DNA of 64,000 nucleotides from Dermacoccus nishinomiyaensis (GCF_900447535.1 NZ_UFXX01000001.1:1302001-1366000); one strand, 5' to 3'. Shown: positions 1 through 8,726, numbered from the stretch's first letter. Translations and numbers: made by a program. The notes: a model not told the origin generated them from the sequence alone.

Positions 1-428
1 TAGTAGGCCTTGATGGGTGTGAACGCCGAGCCGTAGACCGCTGGCAGCTGCCGACCCCAGTAGCGTTCGAGGTCCGCGACGGCGGCCGTCGCGAGCTTCG
101 CGGCGTCGCTGCGCCGGTCGCCTCGCACGACGACCTTCGACACATCGATGGGCTGGCTCGAGGTGGACGCCTGCGATCCGGGGGTGCTCGCGGACGGCGA
201 CGACGCGGCGCCGGTGTGTCCCGAGGTGGTGGCCGAGGCGGGCGCCGAGGTGGGCGCCGAGGAGCCACCGGTCGTGGCGCTCGTGCACCCCGTCACGGCA
301 AGCGCGGCCGCGACGGTGACGACCGTGCCCCGCATGATGCGGCCGCGCGCGGCTGCGCTTCGCCGTGACGCCGCGTCGGTGCCCGGCAGATCGGCGCGTT
401 TGGTCGCGCGTCGTGATGTCATCCCCAT
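1..428 (-). CDS. Lipoprotein, putative neutral zinc metallopeptidase (partial, runs off left edge)
   Basis: Only the N-terminal 142 residues are in the window; the 3' end lies beyond position 1. The ATG at 428 is preceded by AGGAGG eight bases upstream, which fixes the start. Residues 1-32 are Arg/Lys-rich. A hydrophobic stretch follows that ends in the lipobox LAVTGC, so the product should be exported and lipid-anchored. A Ser/Thr/Ala/Pro-rich linker then leads into a folded domain containing ATAAVADLERYWGRQ and LPAVYGSAF. This resembles the start of the YpfJ-like neutral zinc metallopeptidase family (PF04228), whose members begin with a D-x-x-x-x-W region. The HExxH zinc site would lie outside the window, so the family call is inference. 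Confidence 0.6.
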   Translation of the reverse strand, partial: MGMTSRRATKRADLPGTDAASRRSAAARGRIMRGTVVTVAAALAVTGCTSATTGGSSAPTSAPASATTSGHTGAASSPSASTPGSQASTSSQPIDVSKVVVRGDRRSDAAKLATAAVADLERYWGRQLPAVYGSAFTPIKAY

Positions 429-625
429 GGAGCCACCCTCCTGTGTCCGGCGCGCCTCTCGCGCGCGTCGGCAGCCACCCGATGGCCGGCCGATGCGTCG
501 AGGTTAGCGCGGGGCGGAGAGCCTCCGCGACAGGATCGGATGCGCGTGTGGAGGGTGCTCACCAGCGCCGCCTCGCCCCTGAGCGGCCTCAGAGAACACT
601 CTGGACGGTCGGTCAATGTCCTCTG

Positions 626-1428
626 ATGACCGTTTCCCGCCGCACCGTCGTCCCAGGCACCGCGTGGAGCATCCCCGCCGTCACGATCGCCGCGGCGAGC
701 CCATCCGGCACAGCCTCGAACACCGCACGCAGCCCTGAGAGCAGGGCGACCATGGATCTCGCCTTCGCCGACCTGCGGACGAAGCAGGGCTCGCTGACGG
801 TCAACTTCTACCAGTTGGTCCTGAGCGCCAATGGATTCGAGGGCGAATCCTGGCTCAACCTGCGCAACGACAGCGACGTCCCCCTGCGCTTCGCGGCCGA
901 CCACCCCCTGGCGCCGCGCGTCGACGTCGTCGGGCGCACCGGACCCAAGGACACCGAGCGGGCGGGGACCTGGCCGTCCACCTCGTAGCACACCATCACG
1001 CGCGGTGGCTTCGACAAGACGACGGGAACCCTCACCTACACCTGGACGTTCGTCGGCACTGTCCCGCTTGTGGCAAGGGCGACAACGAGGCGGACTTCTG
1101 ATTCCACTGACAGGACGGCTTCATGTTCAGGGGCCGCATCACGAACGAGATCCGCATCACGCCGTTGATGCCCAACACGCCCCTGCCGCCCACCCTCGAG
1201 CCCATCGCCCTCACGTCCGGGCAGGGCGCTGCGTGCCAGAACTACTACGACGCCAAGGTCGCGGAGTACAACCGATTGGCCCGCACCATTGCCTCATACG
1301 CGGACGGTTCTAGGAACAGCGGCAGCTCCGATCGTCATGGCGACCAGAGCGTCGCGCTCGGGCAGACGGTCGCCTCCAGCGTCATCGGCGACTTCCGCCC
1401 GGCGGGTGCCGTCGACGGTATCTACTGA
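626..1428 (+). pseudogene. Broken Tat-signal cell-surface protein
   Basis: The first open segment (626-988) starts with a twin-arginine-like leader (SRRTVVPGTAWSIPAVTIAAA), typical of secreted Micrococcales proteins, and continues as a beta-rich extracellular domain. It ends at an in-frame TAG (986-988). The same frame then continues as TITRGGFDKTTGTLTYTWTF up to about 1065. The reading sense there shifts to another frame (CGKGDNEADF), meets TGA codons at 1099 and 1108, and then stays open to 1428 (FRGRITNEIRITPL ... CQNYYDAKVAEYN). The pieces read as one protein of about 265 residues with one frameshift and three stops. No catalytic motif is visible and the function is unknown. Several independent lesions favour a decayed gene over a single sequencing error. 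Confidence 0.6.
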
Positions 1429-1447
1429 CGGCTCGGCTCGGCCGGAA

Positions 1448-1489
1448 CGTCAGGAGGGCGGTACCCGATCGGGTACCGCCCTCCTGACG
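1448..1489. terminator. Bidirectional terminator hairpin
   Basis: A perfect inverted repeat with 19-bp arms (CGTCAGGAGGGCGGTACCC and its complement) around a GATC loop. It lies between the broken surface-protein gene and the convergent DUF2382 gene. Confidence 0.8.
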
Positions 1490-1558
1490 CTGCACTGGGC
1501 GCCCACGGAGGCGCTGCTCAGCAGCTTGCCCGGCACGTCATCGCGTGGGGGAAGGTCG

Positions 1559-2185
1559 TCACGCGCGCGCCGAACCGCCCTCACCACGTGGGTCGCGCAC
1601 GTCGTCGACCTCGTCGACCTCGACGACCTCGCGCTGCACCGGCTCGGTGACGGTGACGTTCTCCTTCGTCGCACTGATGCCGAGGTGCAGCCGTTCGACG
1701 GCGTAGACCCGCGTCGAGAGCACGGGGCGCTCCTCGTGCAGCACGATGACGCCGTCCTCGTCGCGCCGGTCGGCGTCACGTGTGTGCGTGCCCTCTGCGG
1801 CTTCGACGTCGTACACCTCGCCCTCGGCATGCGTGTGCTCGCCCAGCGCCGAACCGCCGTCGAGGTTCTCGATGCGCGGCTGCCACGTCGAGGCGGGGAC
1901 GTCGACGGCTTCCTCGCTGCCGTCGTCGTACACGCGCACGACGTCGACGACCTCGCGGCGCACGGGGACGGTGATCGTCACCTCTTCGACGACGACACGC
2001 TTGCGAACCTCGACGCGCCCGGCCTCGGCGCGCTCGACACCCGCGACGAGACGCTCCTCGTGCAGGACGACGCCCGCTTCGTCGGAGTCCACGCCATCGC
2101 GACGCATTCCGGCAGCCTGCTGACGCGTGTCCTGCTCGTAGGCCTCGGCGTCGAAGGGACGCTCGTCAGGGCGGTTCTTCGTCAT
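1559..2185 (-). CDS. DUF2382 (YsnF/AvaK-type) stress protein
   Basis: A very acidic 208-residue cytoplasmic protein with two copies of the YsnF/AvaK DUF2382 repeat, at about residues 38-85 and 145-195. Each copy opens with VxLHEERxV and later has a conserved V-x-V-x-x-P-V-x-R-E-V-V segment. The family occurs in stress-induced proteins; its molecular role is unknown. An open frame extends to 2248, but the ATG at 2185 has AAGGAG seven bases upstream and gives the sequence MTKNRPDERPFD, so that start is preferred. The gene stands alone and faces the terminator at 1448-1489. Confidence 0.75.
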   Translation of the reverse strand: MTKNRPDERPFDAEAYEQDTRQQAAGMRRDGVDSDEAGVVLHEERLVAGVERAEAGRVEVRKRVVVEEVTITVPVRREVVDVVRVYDDGSEEAVDVPASTWQPRIENLDGGSALGEHTHAEGEVYDVEAAEGTHTRDADRRDEDGVIVLHEERPVLSTRVYAVERLHLGISATKENVTVTEPVQREVVEVDEVDDVRDPRGEGGSARA

Positions 2186-2511
2186 CTGCAGACTCCTTCG
2201 TGTGGTGAGCGCGGCACCCCGCTGCGCCCGTGACCGGTTGGGGGCCATGGCGGCCCCGTTCGACGATCACGCTACCCGAGCGCCCGTCACGGCGCGATGC
2301 TCTCTCGGGGTGAGGCAGACGCTCACCGGGAGGGCGCGGCTGCCGTCCAGGTGCACGCGCCACGTGCGTGATTCGACGACGGCGCCCGATGGCCCTCAGC
2401 CTGCCGCCGCCCCTTCGCCGCGAGCGCGCCCGCCCACACACGTCGCCCGCATCGACGCCGAACCGCCCTGAACGCCTTGCGAAGACGCGCGCCGTGAGCC
2501 AAGGTGAAGAC

Positions 2512-2979
2512 ATGACTGACGAGAAGAAGATCATCGTGACCCGCACCATCGAGGCCCCGGCGCAGGACGTCTTCAACGTCCTCACCAACCCGGCCGAGCA
2601 CGTCAAGCTCGACGGCTCGGGCTTCATCCGCAGCGTCGACCACGGCGACCGCATCCAGAAGGTCGGCCAGGTGTTCACCATGAACATGGTCGGCGAGCAC
2701 ATGGGCGGCGAATACCAGACCGACAACCACGTCACCGGGTACGCCGATGACAAGCTCGTCGCGTGGCAGACGGCGCCCGCCGGCACCGAGCCCAAGGGCT
2801 GGGAGTGGATGTACGAGCTCGAGGCCCACGGCCCGAAGGAGACCGCCGTCACCCTGACGTACGACTGGAGCAAGGTCACCGACAAGGAACTGCTCAAGAA
2901 GGTGCACTTCCCCCTGGTCGAGAAGCACGCCCTCGAGGAGTCGCTCGCGAAGCTCGAAGAGCGCGCCACGTCGAACTGA
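2512..2979 (+). CDS. SRPBCC (START/Bet v1-like) domain protein
   Basis: This 155-residue protein is a single SRPBCC ligand-binding fold. It has the opening VTRTIEAPAQDVFNVLTNP, a helix-grip middle with WEWMYELE, and a C-terminal amphipathic helix (HALEESLAKLEE). Members bind hydrophobic ligands or act as AHSA1-type co-chaperones; the ligand here cannot be read from sequence. The start at 2512 is chosen because AAGGTGAAG precedes it. A GTG at 2494 would add six residues. The gene ends just before a strong hairpin. Confidence 0.7.
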   Translation: MTDEKKIIVTRTIEAPAQDVFNVLTNPAEHVKLDGSGFIRSVDHGDRIQKVGQVFTMNMVGEHMGGEYQTDNHVTGYADDKLVAWQTAPAGTEPKGWEWMYELEAHGPKETAVTLTYDWSKVTDKELLKKVHFPLVEKHALEESLAKLEERATSN

Positions 2980-2990
2980 CGCCCGTTCAT

Positions 2991-3030
2991 CGGTGAGGCC
3001 CCATTCCCGCGCGGGAATGGGGCCTCACCG
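2991..3030. terminator. Terminator hairpin after the SRPBCC gene
   Basis: A near-perfect inverted repeat (CGGTGAGGCCCCATTCCCGC and its complement), directly downstream of the stop at 2979. It lacks a long T run, as is common in high-GC actinobacteria. Confidence 0.75.
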
Positions 3031-3209
3031 ATGCTGGGAGCAACTAGTCCGATGTGCCGGTCGACGGCGGCAACGCGTCGGTGAGGTCGCGCAGTCGCCA
3101 CCCGGCGCGTCTCTTGGCCCGTCAGCACGCCCGGCGGCGTTTAGCTCAGCGCGTCAGCACGACCGGCGGCGCGACCTGCGTCGCGTCAGCTCTTCCGACG
3201 CCGCGCCGC

Positions 3210-3491
3210 TCAGTCCGTCGGCAGCTGCGCGGGGTTGGGGTCGAGCCAGCCGTCATGCTCCTTGGCGAGCGCGTCGAAACGCTCGGTGAGGGCCTGCGCG
3301 ACGGCCGAGGCAGGATCGTCGACAGTGTCCTGCTTGACGTAGACGCCCCACTCGTGATCCTCGTCGTCCTCCTCACCTGCCAGCGCCTCACGCACGACGC
3401 GCACGTCGGTGAAGTCACCCGATTCGAGCAGGTCGTCCGCGATCTCCTCGGCGACGTCACGCTCGGGAAACAACATGAGGTACTCGGTCAT
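3210..3491 (-). CDS. RraB-like ribonuclease E inhibitor family protein
   Basis: A 93-residue acidic protein with the RraB-type ferredoxin-like layout: an N-terminal strand (MTEYLMLFPERD), a helix (AEEIADDLLES), a middle strand with EWGVYVKQ and a C-terminal helix ending in GWLDPNP. RraB proteins bind RNase E-type nucleases and change mRNA decay; whether this homologue does so is inferred from family only. A GTG at 3497 could also start translation, but the ATG at 3491 is the more usual initiation codon. The spacing gives no strong Shine-Dalgarno for either. Confidence 0.6.
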   Translation of the reverse strand: MTEYLMLFPERDVAEEIADDLLESGDFTDVRVVREALAGEEDDEDHEWGVYVKQDTVDDPASAVAQALTERFDALAKEHDGWLDPNPAQLPTD

Positions 3492-3643
3492 GGGCACTAC
3501 TGTGCCAAGGAAACCTGGGGATTGTCATCGTCGCCGCGCCCACGCGAGGCGGTAGATTGGCGACTCGAGTGGGGCGGCTCGAGTCAGACGACTCCAGTCG
3601 AGCGGCTCGAGTCAAGCGCGTGGATCGAATGTGAGGAATCGTC

Positions 3644-3907
3644 ATGGTGTGGGCCCTCGTCGTCGCCGTCGTCCTGCTCCTGCTCATCGGGTGGAGCAAC
3701 CTGACGCTGCAGAAGCAGGTGCGTCACCTGCAGGAGGAGATCACCGATCTGCGTGCGGGCCAGGATCTGTCCGAGCGCGTCAGCTACCTCGTGCACAAGG
3801 GTCGCGAGATCGAGGCCATCGCGATGTATCGCAGCGCGACGGGCCTCGGCCTGCTCGAGAGCAAGAACGCCGTCGAAGTCATCGCCAAGAACAACCCCCA
3901 GCTCTGA
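3644..3907 (+). CDS. Membrane-anchored protein with ribosomal L7/L12 C-terminal-like domain
   Basis: Residues 2-19 form one hydrophobic segment (VWALVVAVVLLLLIGW), followed by a short coiled-coil-like helix (QKQVRHLQEEITDLRAG). Residues 55-87 (KGREIEAIAMYRSATGLGL then LESKNAVEVIAKN) match the pattern of the bL12 C-terminal domain, where K-x-x-x-I-x-x-x-R-x-x-T-G-L-x-L is conserved. The protein is 87 residues and cannot be the ribosomal protein itself. Its role is unknown; the L12-like fold may mediate a protein contact at the membrane. The start has GAGGAAT nine bases upstream. GACTCGAGT-like repeats lie upstream at 3560-3615. Confidence 0.65.
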   Translation: MVWALVVAVVLLLLIGWSNLTLQKQVRHLQEEITDLRAGQDLSERVSYLVHKGREIEAIAMYRSATGLGLLESKNAVEVIAKNNPQL

Positions 3908-3985
3908 CGTGCCGCTGGCGCCCCTGCCGCCGGCGTCAGAGCGCGTCAAGCCGCGTCAGGTCACTCTTCTCGTGGCCCGCTCCTC

Positions 3986-4076
3986 ACCTGCGATCTACGT
4001 CCACGTGCGCGATTCTTGGTCATATCGACGAATGTGGACGGGAATCGCAGATGGGACAGGAAGCGCAGATGGTCAC
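3986..4076. repeat. Intergenic array 1 of degenerate 19-bp units
   Basis: Two forward 19-bp units (ACCTGCGATCTACGTCCAC, then GTGCGCGATTCTTGGTCAT) are followed by about two units in the opposite orientation (ATGTGGACGGGAATCGCAG and a shorter copy). The unit family is shared with arrays near 18.0, 21.5, 38.8 and 54.3 kb. It fills most of the 285-bp gap between the L12-like gene and the SGNH hydrolase. Confidence 0.75.
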
Positions 4077-4192
4077 GGCGTCTCGTCGATAGCTGCTCGT
4101 CCACCTGAGTTCACCCAGGCTTCATGCCCCGGATCACCCACGGCCAGCCGGACGCCGACATCGGGCCACGCGAACGACCTACCGTCAGCCCG

Positions 4193-5032
4193 ATGAAGGG
4201 ACGTTACGTAGCGGTCGGAGACTCGTTCACCGAGGGCGTCGGTGACGCGAACCTCATGTACCCCAACGGCGTGCGCGGGTGGGCCGATCGTATGGCCCGC
4301 CAGATGGGGCGCGTGGACGCGACGTGGGAGTACGCGAACTTCGCCATCCGCAGCAAGCGTCTCGACGAGATCGTCGACGAGCAGTTCGACGCCGCCCTCG
4401 CGCTCGAACCGACGCTCATCTCGTTCTACGCCGGCGGCAACGACATCCTCGCCGTCCGCTCCGACATGCCCGCCATCATGGAGCGTTACGAGGCCGCGCT
4501 GCAGCGCCTCGTCGGATCGGGCGCGGAGGTGCTGCTGTTCACGACGTTCGACGTGAAGATCTCGACGGCGCTCGAGCCGCTGCGGCGGCGCATCGTCTTC
4601 TACAACGACGCCGTGCGCGAACTGGCCCGCCAGTACGGCTGCCTGCTCGTCGATCACACCCAGTTTCGAGAGTTCGACGACCCGCGCATGTGGGCGTTCG
4701 ACCGCATCCACATGAGCCGGCTCGGGCACAAGCACCTCGCCGCCTACGTGCTCGCCGAACTCGGCATCCCCCACACGCTCAAACTGCCGGAGCTGCCTCC
4801 GTTCGAGGCGCCGCACTGGCGCGAGAGCATCCGCACCGAGAGCCGATGGCTCGCCACCGAGGTGATCCCCCTCTTCCGGCGCCGCATCAACGGCGTCCGT
4901 GAGGGCGATACGCTTCCCCCGAAGTGGCCCGAACCGATCCGCCCCGCGGACGGCATGAAGCGACTGGCCCGTGCGCGCGCGGGCGACGCCGTCGAGGTCA
5001 GGGCACGCGCAGGTGAACGCCACGCCGGCTGA
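4193..5032 (+). CDS. SGNH/GDSL-family hydrolase
   Basis: This 279-residue protein has the SGNH block I motif GDSFTEG at residues 8-14 (catalytic Ser), block III GGND (FYAGGND) and block V D-x-x-H (FDRIHMSRLGH), so all catalytic residues are present. Such enzymes hydrolyse esters (lipase, acyl-thioesterase or carbohydrate esterase); the substrate is unknown. There is no signal peptide, so a cytoplasmic location is likely. Roughly 60 C-terminal residues are basic and extend beyond the usual hydrolase core. The ATG at 4193 starts directly at the first strand (MKGRYVAVGDS). Confidence 0.8.
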   Translation: MKGRYVAVGDSFTEGVGDANLMYPNGVRGWADRMARQMGRVDATWEYANFAIRSKRLDEIVDEQFDAALALEPTLISFYAGGNDILAVRSDMPAIMERYEAALQRLVGSGAEVLLFTTFDVKISTALEPLRRRIVFYNDAVRELARQYGCLLVDHTQFREFDDPRMWAFDRIHMSRLGHKHLAAYVLAELGIPHTLKLPELPPFEAPHWRESIRTESRWLATEVIPLFRRRINGVREGDTLPPKWPEPIRPADGMKRLARARAGDAVEVRARAGERHAG

Positions 5033-5057
5033 GCGCCCGCGTCACGCTCACGAGCGA

Positions 5058-5786
5058 TCAGACGCCCGCGCCGCGCACCGCGACGTCGACGAGATCTCCG
5101 AGGCGGCGCGCCACGGATTCGACCTCGGCGCGTCCGGTACGCGTGCGGTTCAGCTCGAGCACCCCACCGGAGACGATGAGGCCCGCGGCGGCGACGCTGC
5201 GCTCCGCGTCACCCCCCGCTGCGACGAGCAGCGCCGCGATGGCGTCCTCGAGACCGGCGACCAGCGCGACGACCTTCTCGCGATACGGCCCGGGCGCACC
5301 GAACAGCACCTCCCGTCCGACGACCATCGCGTTCTCGGGGTAGTCACGGGCCTGCTGCGCGAACGGTTCGAGCAGACGCAGGACGTGCTCGCGCACCCCA
5401 CCGTCACCGGCGTCGTCGGGCAGGTGATCGTCGACGAGATCACGCCACTCGTGTTCGACGACCATCATGAGCAGTTCCGCCTTCGTCGGGGCGTACTGGA
5501 ACACGGTGCCGGCGGCGACGTTGGCGCGCTTGGCCACCTCGGCCGTCGTCATGCGCTCGTACCCCACCTCACCGAGCAGGCTCTCGGCAGCCGCGAGGAT
5601 GCGGGCCTGCTTGTCAGCCTTGTTGCGCGCGCGACGACCCTGCTGGTCCGAGCCGCTCACGACGGGACGTCGGCAGGTCACGACCGTGGCGTCAGGCGTA
5701 CCCGGCGTGGGGGCCGGCCTCGTCGGGGCCGTCGAACCGGCCGACGGTGCCGCGGAGGCGGCCGTGGCGCTGAGGGGAAGCGACAT
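5058..5786 (-). CDS. TetR-family transcriptional regulator
   Basis: A helix-turn-helix of TetR type follows a Ser/Ala/Pro-rich leader of about 50 residues: ARILAAAESLLGEVGYERMT, then TAEVAKRANVAAGTVFQY. The C-terminal ligand domain is about 150 residues. It is transcribed divergently from the alcohol dehydrogenase and oleate hydratase genes, so it probably represses them and responds to a fatty-acid-like ligand (inference). No Shine-Dalgarno precedes either possible ATG (5786, 5798). A TAATGT element ends eight bases before the ATG at 5786, consistent with a leaderless message, so this start is chosen with low certainty. Confidence 0.75.
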   Translation of the reverse strand: MSLPLSATAASAAPSAGSTAPTRPAPTPGTPDATVVTCRRPVVSGSDQQGRRARNKADKQARILAAAESLLGEVGYERMTTAEVAKRANVAAGTVFQYAPTKAELLMMVVEHEWRDLVDDHLPDDAGDGGVREHVLRLLEPFAQQARDYPENAMVVGREVLFGAPGPYREKVVALVAGLEDAIAALLVAAGGDAERSVAAAGLIVSGGVLELNRTRTGRAEVESVARRLGDLVDVAVRGAGV

Positions 5787-5873
5787 GGATCGAAACATTA
5801 CCCGGGCCGAAAGGCCCTGGTGGCGCCGCAAAAAATGAGTACAGTCAAAAATATCGGAAACGAAGGAGACACC

Positions 5874-6887
5874 ATGGACACCATGAAGGCCGCACGCCTC
5901 GACGTCACGCACCACACCCTGAACGTCGAGGAGGTACCCGTCCCGACGCCAGGGCCGGGCCAAGCCGTCATCGAGGTGAAGGCGGCGGGCGTCTGCCTGT
6001 CGGACGTGCACCTGCTCGAAGGGCTCATCGCGCCGCAGTTCCTCGACAGCGAGAAGGTGACGCTCGGTCACGAGGTCGCGGGCGTCGTCACCGCCCTCGG
6101 TGACGGCGTGCCGACACTGCCCGGCATCGAGGTGGGCAGCCGCGTCCTGCTGCAGGCCGGCCACCGCCTCCCGAACGGCCGCATCCTGACGCGCGGCGTC
6201 GACTACGACGGCGGGTACGCCGAATACGCCCTCGCGCAGGCCGAGACGCTCGTCCCGATCCCCGACGACCTCCCGTTCGAGCAGGCCGCCATCATCCCCG
6301 ACGCCGTCTCGACGCCGTGGGCAGCCATCCAGACGAGCGGGCGCGTGCGCGCCGGCGAGGCCGTCGGCGTCTGGGGCCTCGGCGGGCTGGGCATTCACGC
6401 CGTGCAGTTGCTGCGTCTCATCGGCGCCTCCCCCATCGTCGCGATCGACCCGCTCGAGGCCGCGCGCGAACGGGCGCTCGCCGTCGGCGCCGACGTGGCG
6501 TGCGCCCCTGAAGACGCGGAGGACGCCATCCGCCAGCTCTCGCCCCGCGGTCTCGACGTCGCGTTCGACTTCGCGGGCGTGGCCCCCGTGCGGGCCCAGG
6601 CGATGGCCTCCCTCGCGCCGCAGGGACGTCTCGTCATCGTCGGCCTCGCCGGGTGGCCCATCGAGATTCCGTCCGACACCGCATTCGCCTACAAGCAGCT
6701 GACGCTGCGCGGCCACTACGGCAGCGAGGGAACGGACGTCCACCAGCTCGTCGCGTTGACCCGCACGAAGCGGCTCGACCTGTCGGCGTCGATCAGCGGG
6801 GTCTTCCCGCTCGAGGAAGCGCCCGAAGTGCTCGAGCGGCTCGCGCGCAAGGACGGCAACCCGATCCGTTTCATCCTGCATCCCTGA
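5874..6887 (+). CDS. Zinc-type alcohol dehydrogenase next to oleate hydratase
   Basis: This 337-residue MDR-family enzyme has catalytic zinc ligands Cys41 (GVCLSDVH) and His66-Glu67 (TLGHEVAG), and a Rossmann motif GVWGLGGLGIHA near residue 165. The usual four-cysteine structural-zinc loop is absent; that region reads LQAGHRLPNGRILTRGVDYD. It should oxidise a secondary alcohol with NAD(P)+. Because oleate hydratase starts 72 bp downstream on the same strand, 10-hydroxystearate to 10-oxostearate is a reasonable substrate pair, as described for the secondary alcohol dehydrogenase of Micrococcus luteus (inference). GAAGGAG precedes the ATG. Confidence 0.8.
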   Translation: MDTMKAARLDVTHHTLNVEEVPVPTPGPGQAVIEVKAAGVCLSDVHLLEGLIAPQFLDSEKVTLGHEVAGVVTALGDGVPTLPGIEVGSRVLLQAGHRLPNGRILTRGVDYDGGYAEYALAQAETLVPIPDDLPFEQAAIIPDAVSTPWAAIQTSGRVRAGEAVGVWGLGGLGIHAVQLLRLIGASPIVAIDPLEAARERALAVGADVACAPEDAEDAIRQLSPRGLDVAFDFAGVAPVRAQAMASLAPQGRLVIVGLAGWPIEIPSDTAFAYKQLTLRGHYGSEGTDVHQLVALTRTKRLDLSASISGVFPLEEAPEVLERLARKDGNPIRFILHP

Positions 6888-6959
6888 CGGCGCACGCAGC
6901 CGTCCCCTCACCCATCGTCCCGCGCGATGATCTCGCGCACCCGACCTCGAGGAGGTCCC

Positions 6960-8726
6960 ATGTACTACAGCAGTGGAAACTACGAAGCCTTCGCCCGTCC
7001 CCGCCCGCCGAAGGACGCCGCGAGCAAGCACGCCTGGATCGTCGGCAGCGGCCTCGCGGGCCTCGCGGCGGCCGTCTTCATGATCCGTGACGCCGCCGTC
7101 CCCGGCGAGAACATCACGATCCTCGAGAAGGGCTCCCTCGCCGGTGGCGCCCTCGACGGGATCGAGGAGCCCGAGAAGGGGTTCGTCATCCGCGGTGGAC
7201 GCGAGATGGAGAACCACTTCGAGTGCCTGTGGGATTGCTTCCGCACGATCCCCAGCCTCGAGGTCGAGGGCGCGTCCGTGCTCGACGAGTTCTACTGGCT
7301 CAACAAGGACGACCCGAACTACTCGCTGCAGCGCGCCACCGTCGAACGCGGCCAGGACGCGCACACCGACGGGTTGTTCACGCTGAACAAGAAGGCGCAG
7401 AAGGATCTCGTCAAGGTGTTCCTCGCGACGCGCGAGGAGATGGAGAACAAGCGCATCGACGAGGTGTTCGGCCGCGACTTCCTCGACAGCAACTTCTGGC
7501 TCTACTGGCGCACGATGTTCGCGTTCGAGGAATGGCACAGCGCACTCGAGATGAAGCTGTACCTGCACCGCTTCATCCACCACATCGGCGGACTTCCGGA
7601 CTTCTCGGCGCTCAAGTTCACCAAGTACAACCAGTACGAGTCGCTCGTGCTGCCGATGACGAAGTGGCTGAGCGAGCAGGGTGTGCGTTTCCAGTACGAC
7701 ACGGAGGTGACGGACGTCGAGTTCGACCTGACGGCGTCGGCCAAGCGCGCGACCCGCATCGAGTGGACCCGCTCCGGCGAGCACGCCGGTGACACGGGCG
7801 TCGACCTCGGGGACGACGATTACGTCCTGATGACGATCGGCTCGCTCGTCGACAACTCCGACGAGGGCGATCACCGCACCGCCGCGACGCTGAACCGCGG
7901 CCCTGCCTCGGCGTGGGACCTGTGGAAGAAGATCGCGCGCAAGGATCCGTCGTTCGGGCGCCCCGAGGTGTTCTGCAGCTCCATCGACGAGACGAAGTGG
8001 GAGTCGGCGACCGTCACGACGCTCGATGAGCGCATCCCCGAGTACATCCGGCGCATCGCCAAGCGCGACCCCTTCAGCGGACGGGTCGTGACGGGCGGCA
8101 TCGTCACCGTCAAGGATTCGAGCTGGCTCATGAGCTGGACGGTGAACCGCCAGCCGCACTTCAAGAAGCAGCCGAAGGACCAGATCGTCGTGTGGGTCTA
8201 CAGCCTGTTCGTCGACACGCCCGGCGACTACGTCAAGAAGCCGATGAGCGAGTGCACCGGCGAGGAGATCACCGCCGAGTGGCTCTACCACCTCGGCGTG
8301 CCCGAGGCTGACATCCCCGAACTCGCGGCGACGGGCGCGAAGTGCGTACCGGTCATGATGCCGTACGTGACGTCGTTCTTCATGCCCCGCAAGGCCGGTG
8401 ACCGCCCTGACGTCGTGCCGGAGGGCGCGGAGAACTTCGCCTTCATCGGCCAGTTCGCCGAGACCAGCCGCGACTGCATCTTCACGACCGAGTACTCGGT
8501 GCGCACCGGCATGGAAGCCACCTACCAGTTGTTCGGCGTCGAGCGCGGTGTGCCCGAGGTGTTCAACTCGACCTACGACGTGCGGACGCTGCTCGACGCC
8601 TCGGCGCGCCTCAAGGACGGCGAGAAGACCGAGCTGCCCGGCCCCGCCGTACTGCGCCGCAAGATCGCGAAGGGGCTCGACTCCACCGAGATCGGCGTGC
8701 TGCTGCGCGAGCACGGCATCCTGTGA
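6960..8726 (+). CDS. ohyA: Oleate hydratase
   Basis: This 588-residue flavoprotein has an N-terminal FAD dinucleotide fold (IVGSGLAGLAAAVF ... ITILEKG) and the oleate-hydratase signature IRGGREMENHFECLWD. Further hallmarks are NKDDPNYSL, EEWHSALEMKLYLHRF and the late FIGQFAETSRDCIFTTEYS. The enzyme adds water to the cis-9 double bond of unsaturated C18 fatty acids, giving 10-hydroxy acids, and in several bacteria it detoxifies host or environmental fatty acids. The length matches the family. GAGGAGG lies just before the ATG at 6960. An upstream in-frame ATG at 6927 is rejected because it lacks this site. Likely co-transcribed with the preceding dehydrogenase. Confidence 0.95.
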   Translation: MYYSSGNYEAFARPRPPKDAASKHAWIVGSGLAGLAAAVFMIRDAAVPGENITILEKGSLAGGALDGIEEPEKGFVIRGGREMENHFECLWDCFRTIPSLEVEGASVLDEFYWLNKDDPNYSLQRATVERGQDAHTDGLFTLNKKAQKDLVKVFLATREEMENKRIDEVFGRDFLDSNFWLYWRTMFAFEEWHSALEMKLYLHRFIHHIGGLPDFSALKFTKYNQYESLVLPMTKWLSEQGVRFQYDTEVTDVEFDLTASAKRATRIEWTRSGEHAGDTGVDLGDDDYVLMTIGSLVDNSDEGDHRTAATLNRGPASAWDLWKKIARKDPSFGRPEVFCSSIDETKWESATVTTLDERIPEYIRRIAKRDPFSGRVVTGGIVTVKDSSWLMSWTVNRQPHFKKQPKDQIVVWVYSLFVDTPGDYVKKPMSECTGEEITAEWLYHLGVPEADIPELAATGAKCVPVMMPYVTSFFMPRKAGDRPDVVPEGAENFAFIGQFAETSRDCIFTTEYSVRTGMEATYQLFGVERGVPEVFNSTYDVRTLLDASARLKDGEKTELPGPAVLRRKIAKGLDSTEIGVLLREHGIL

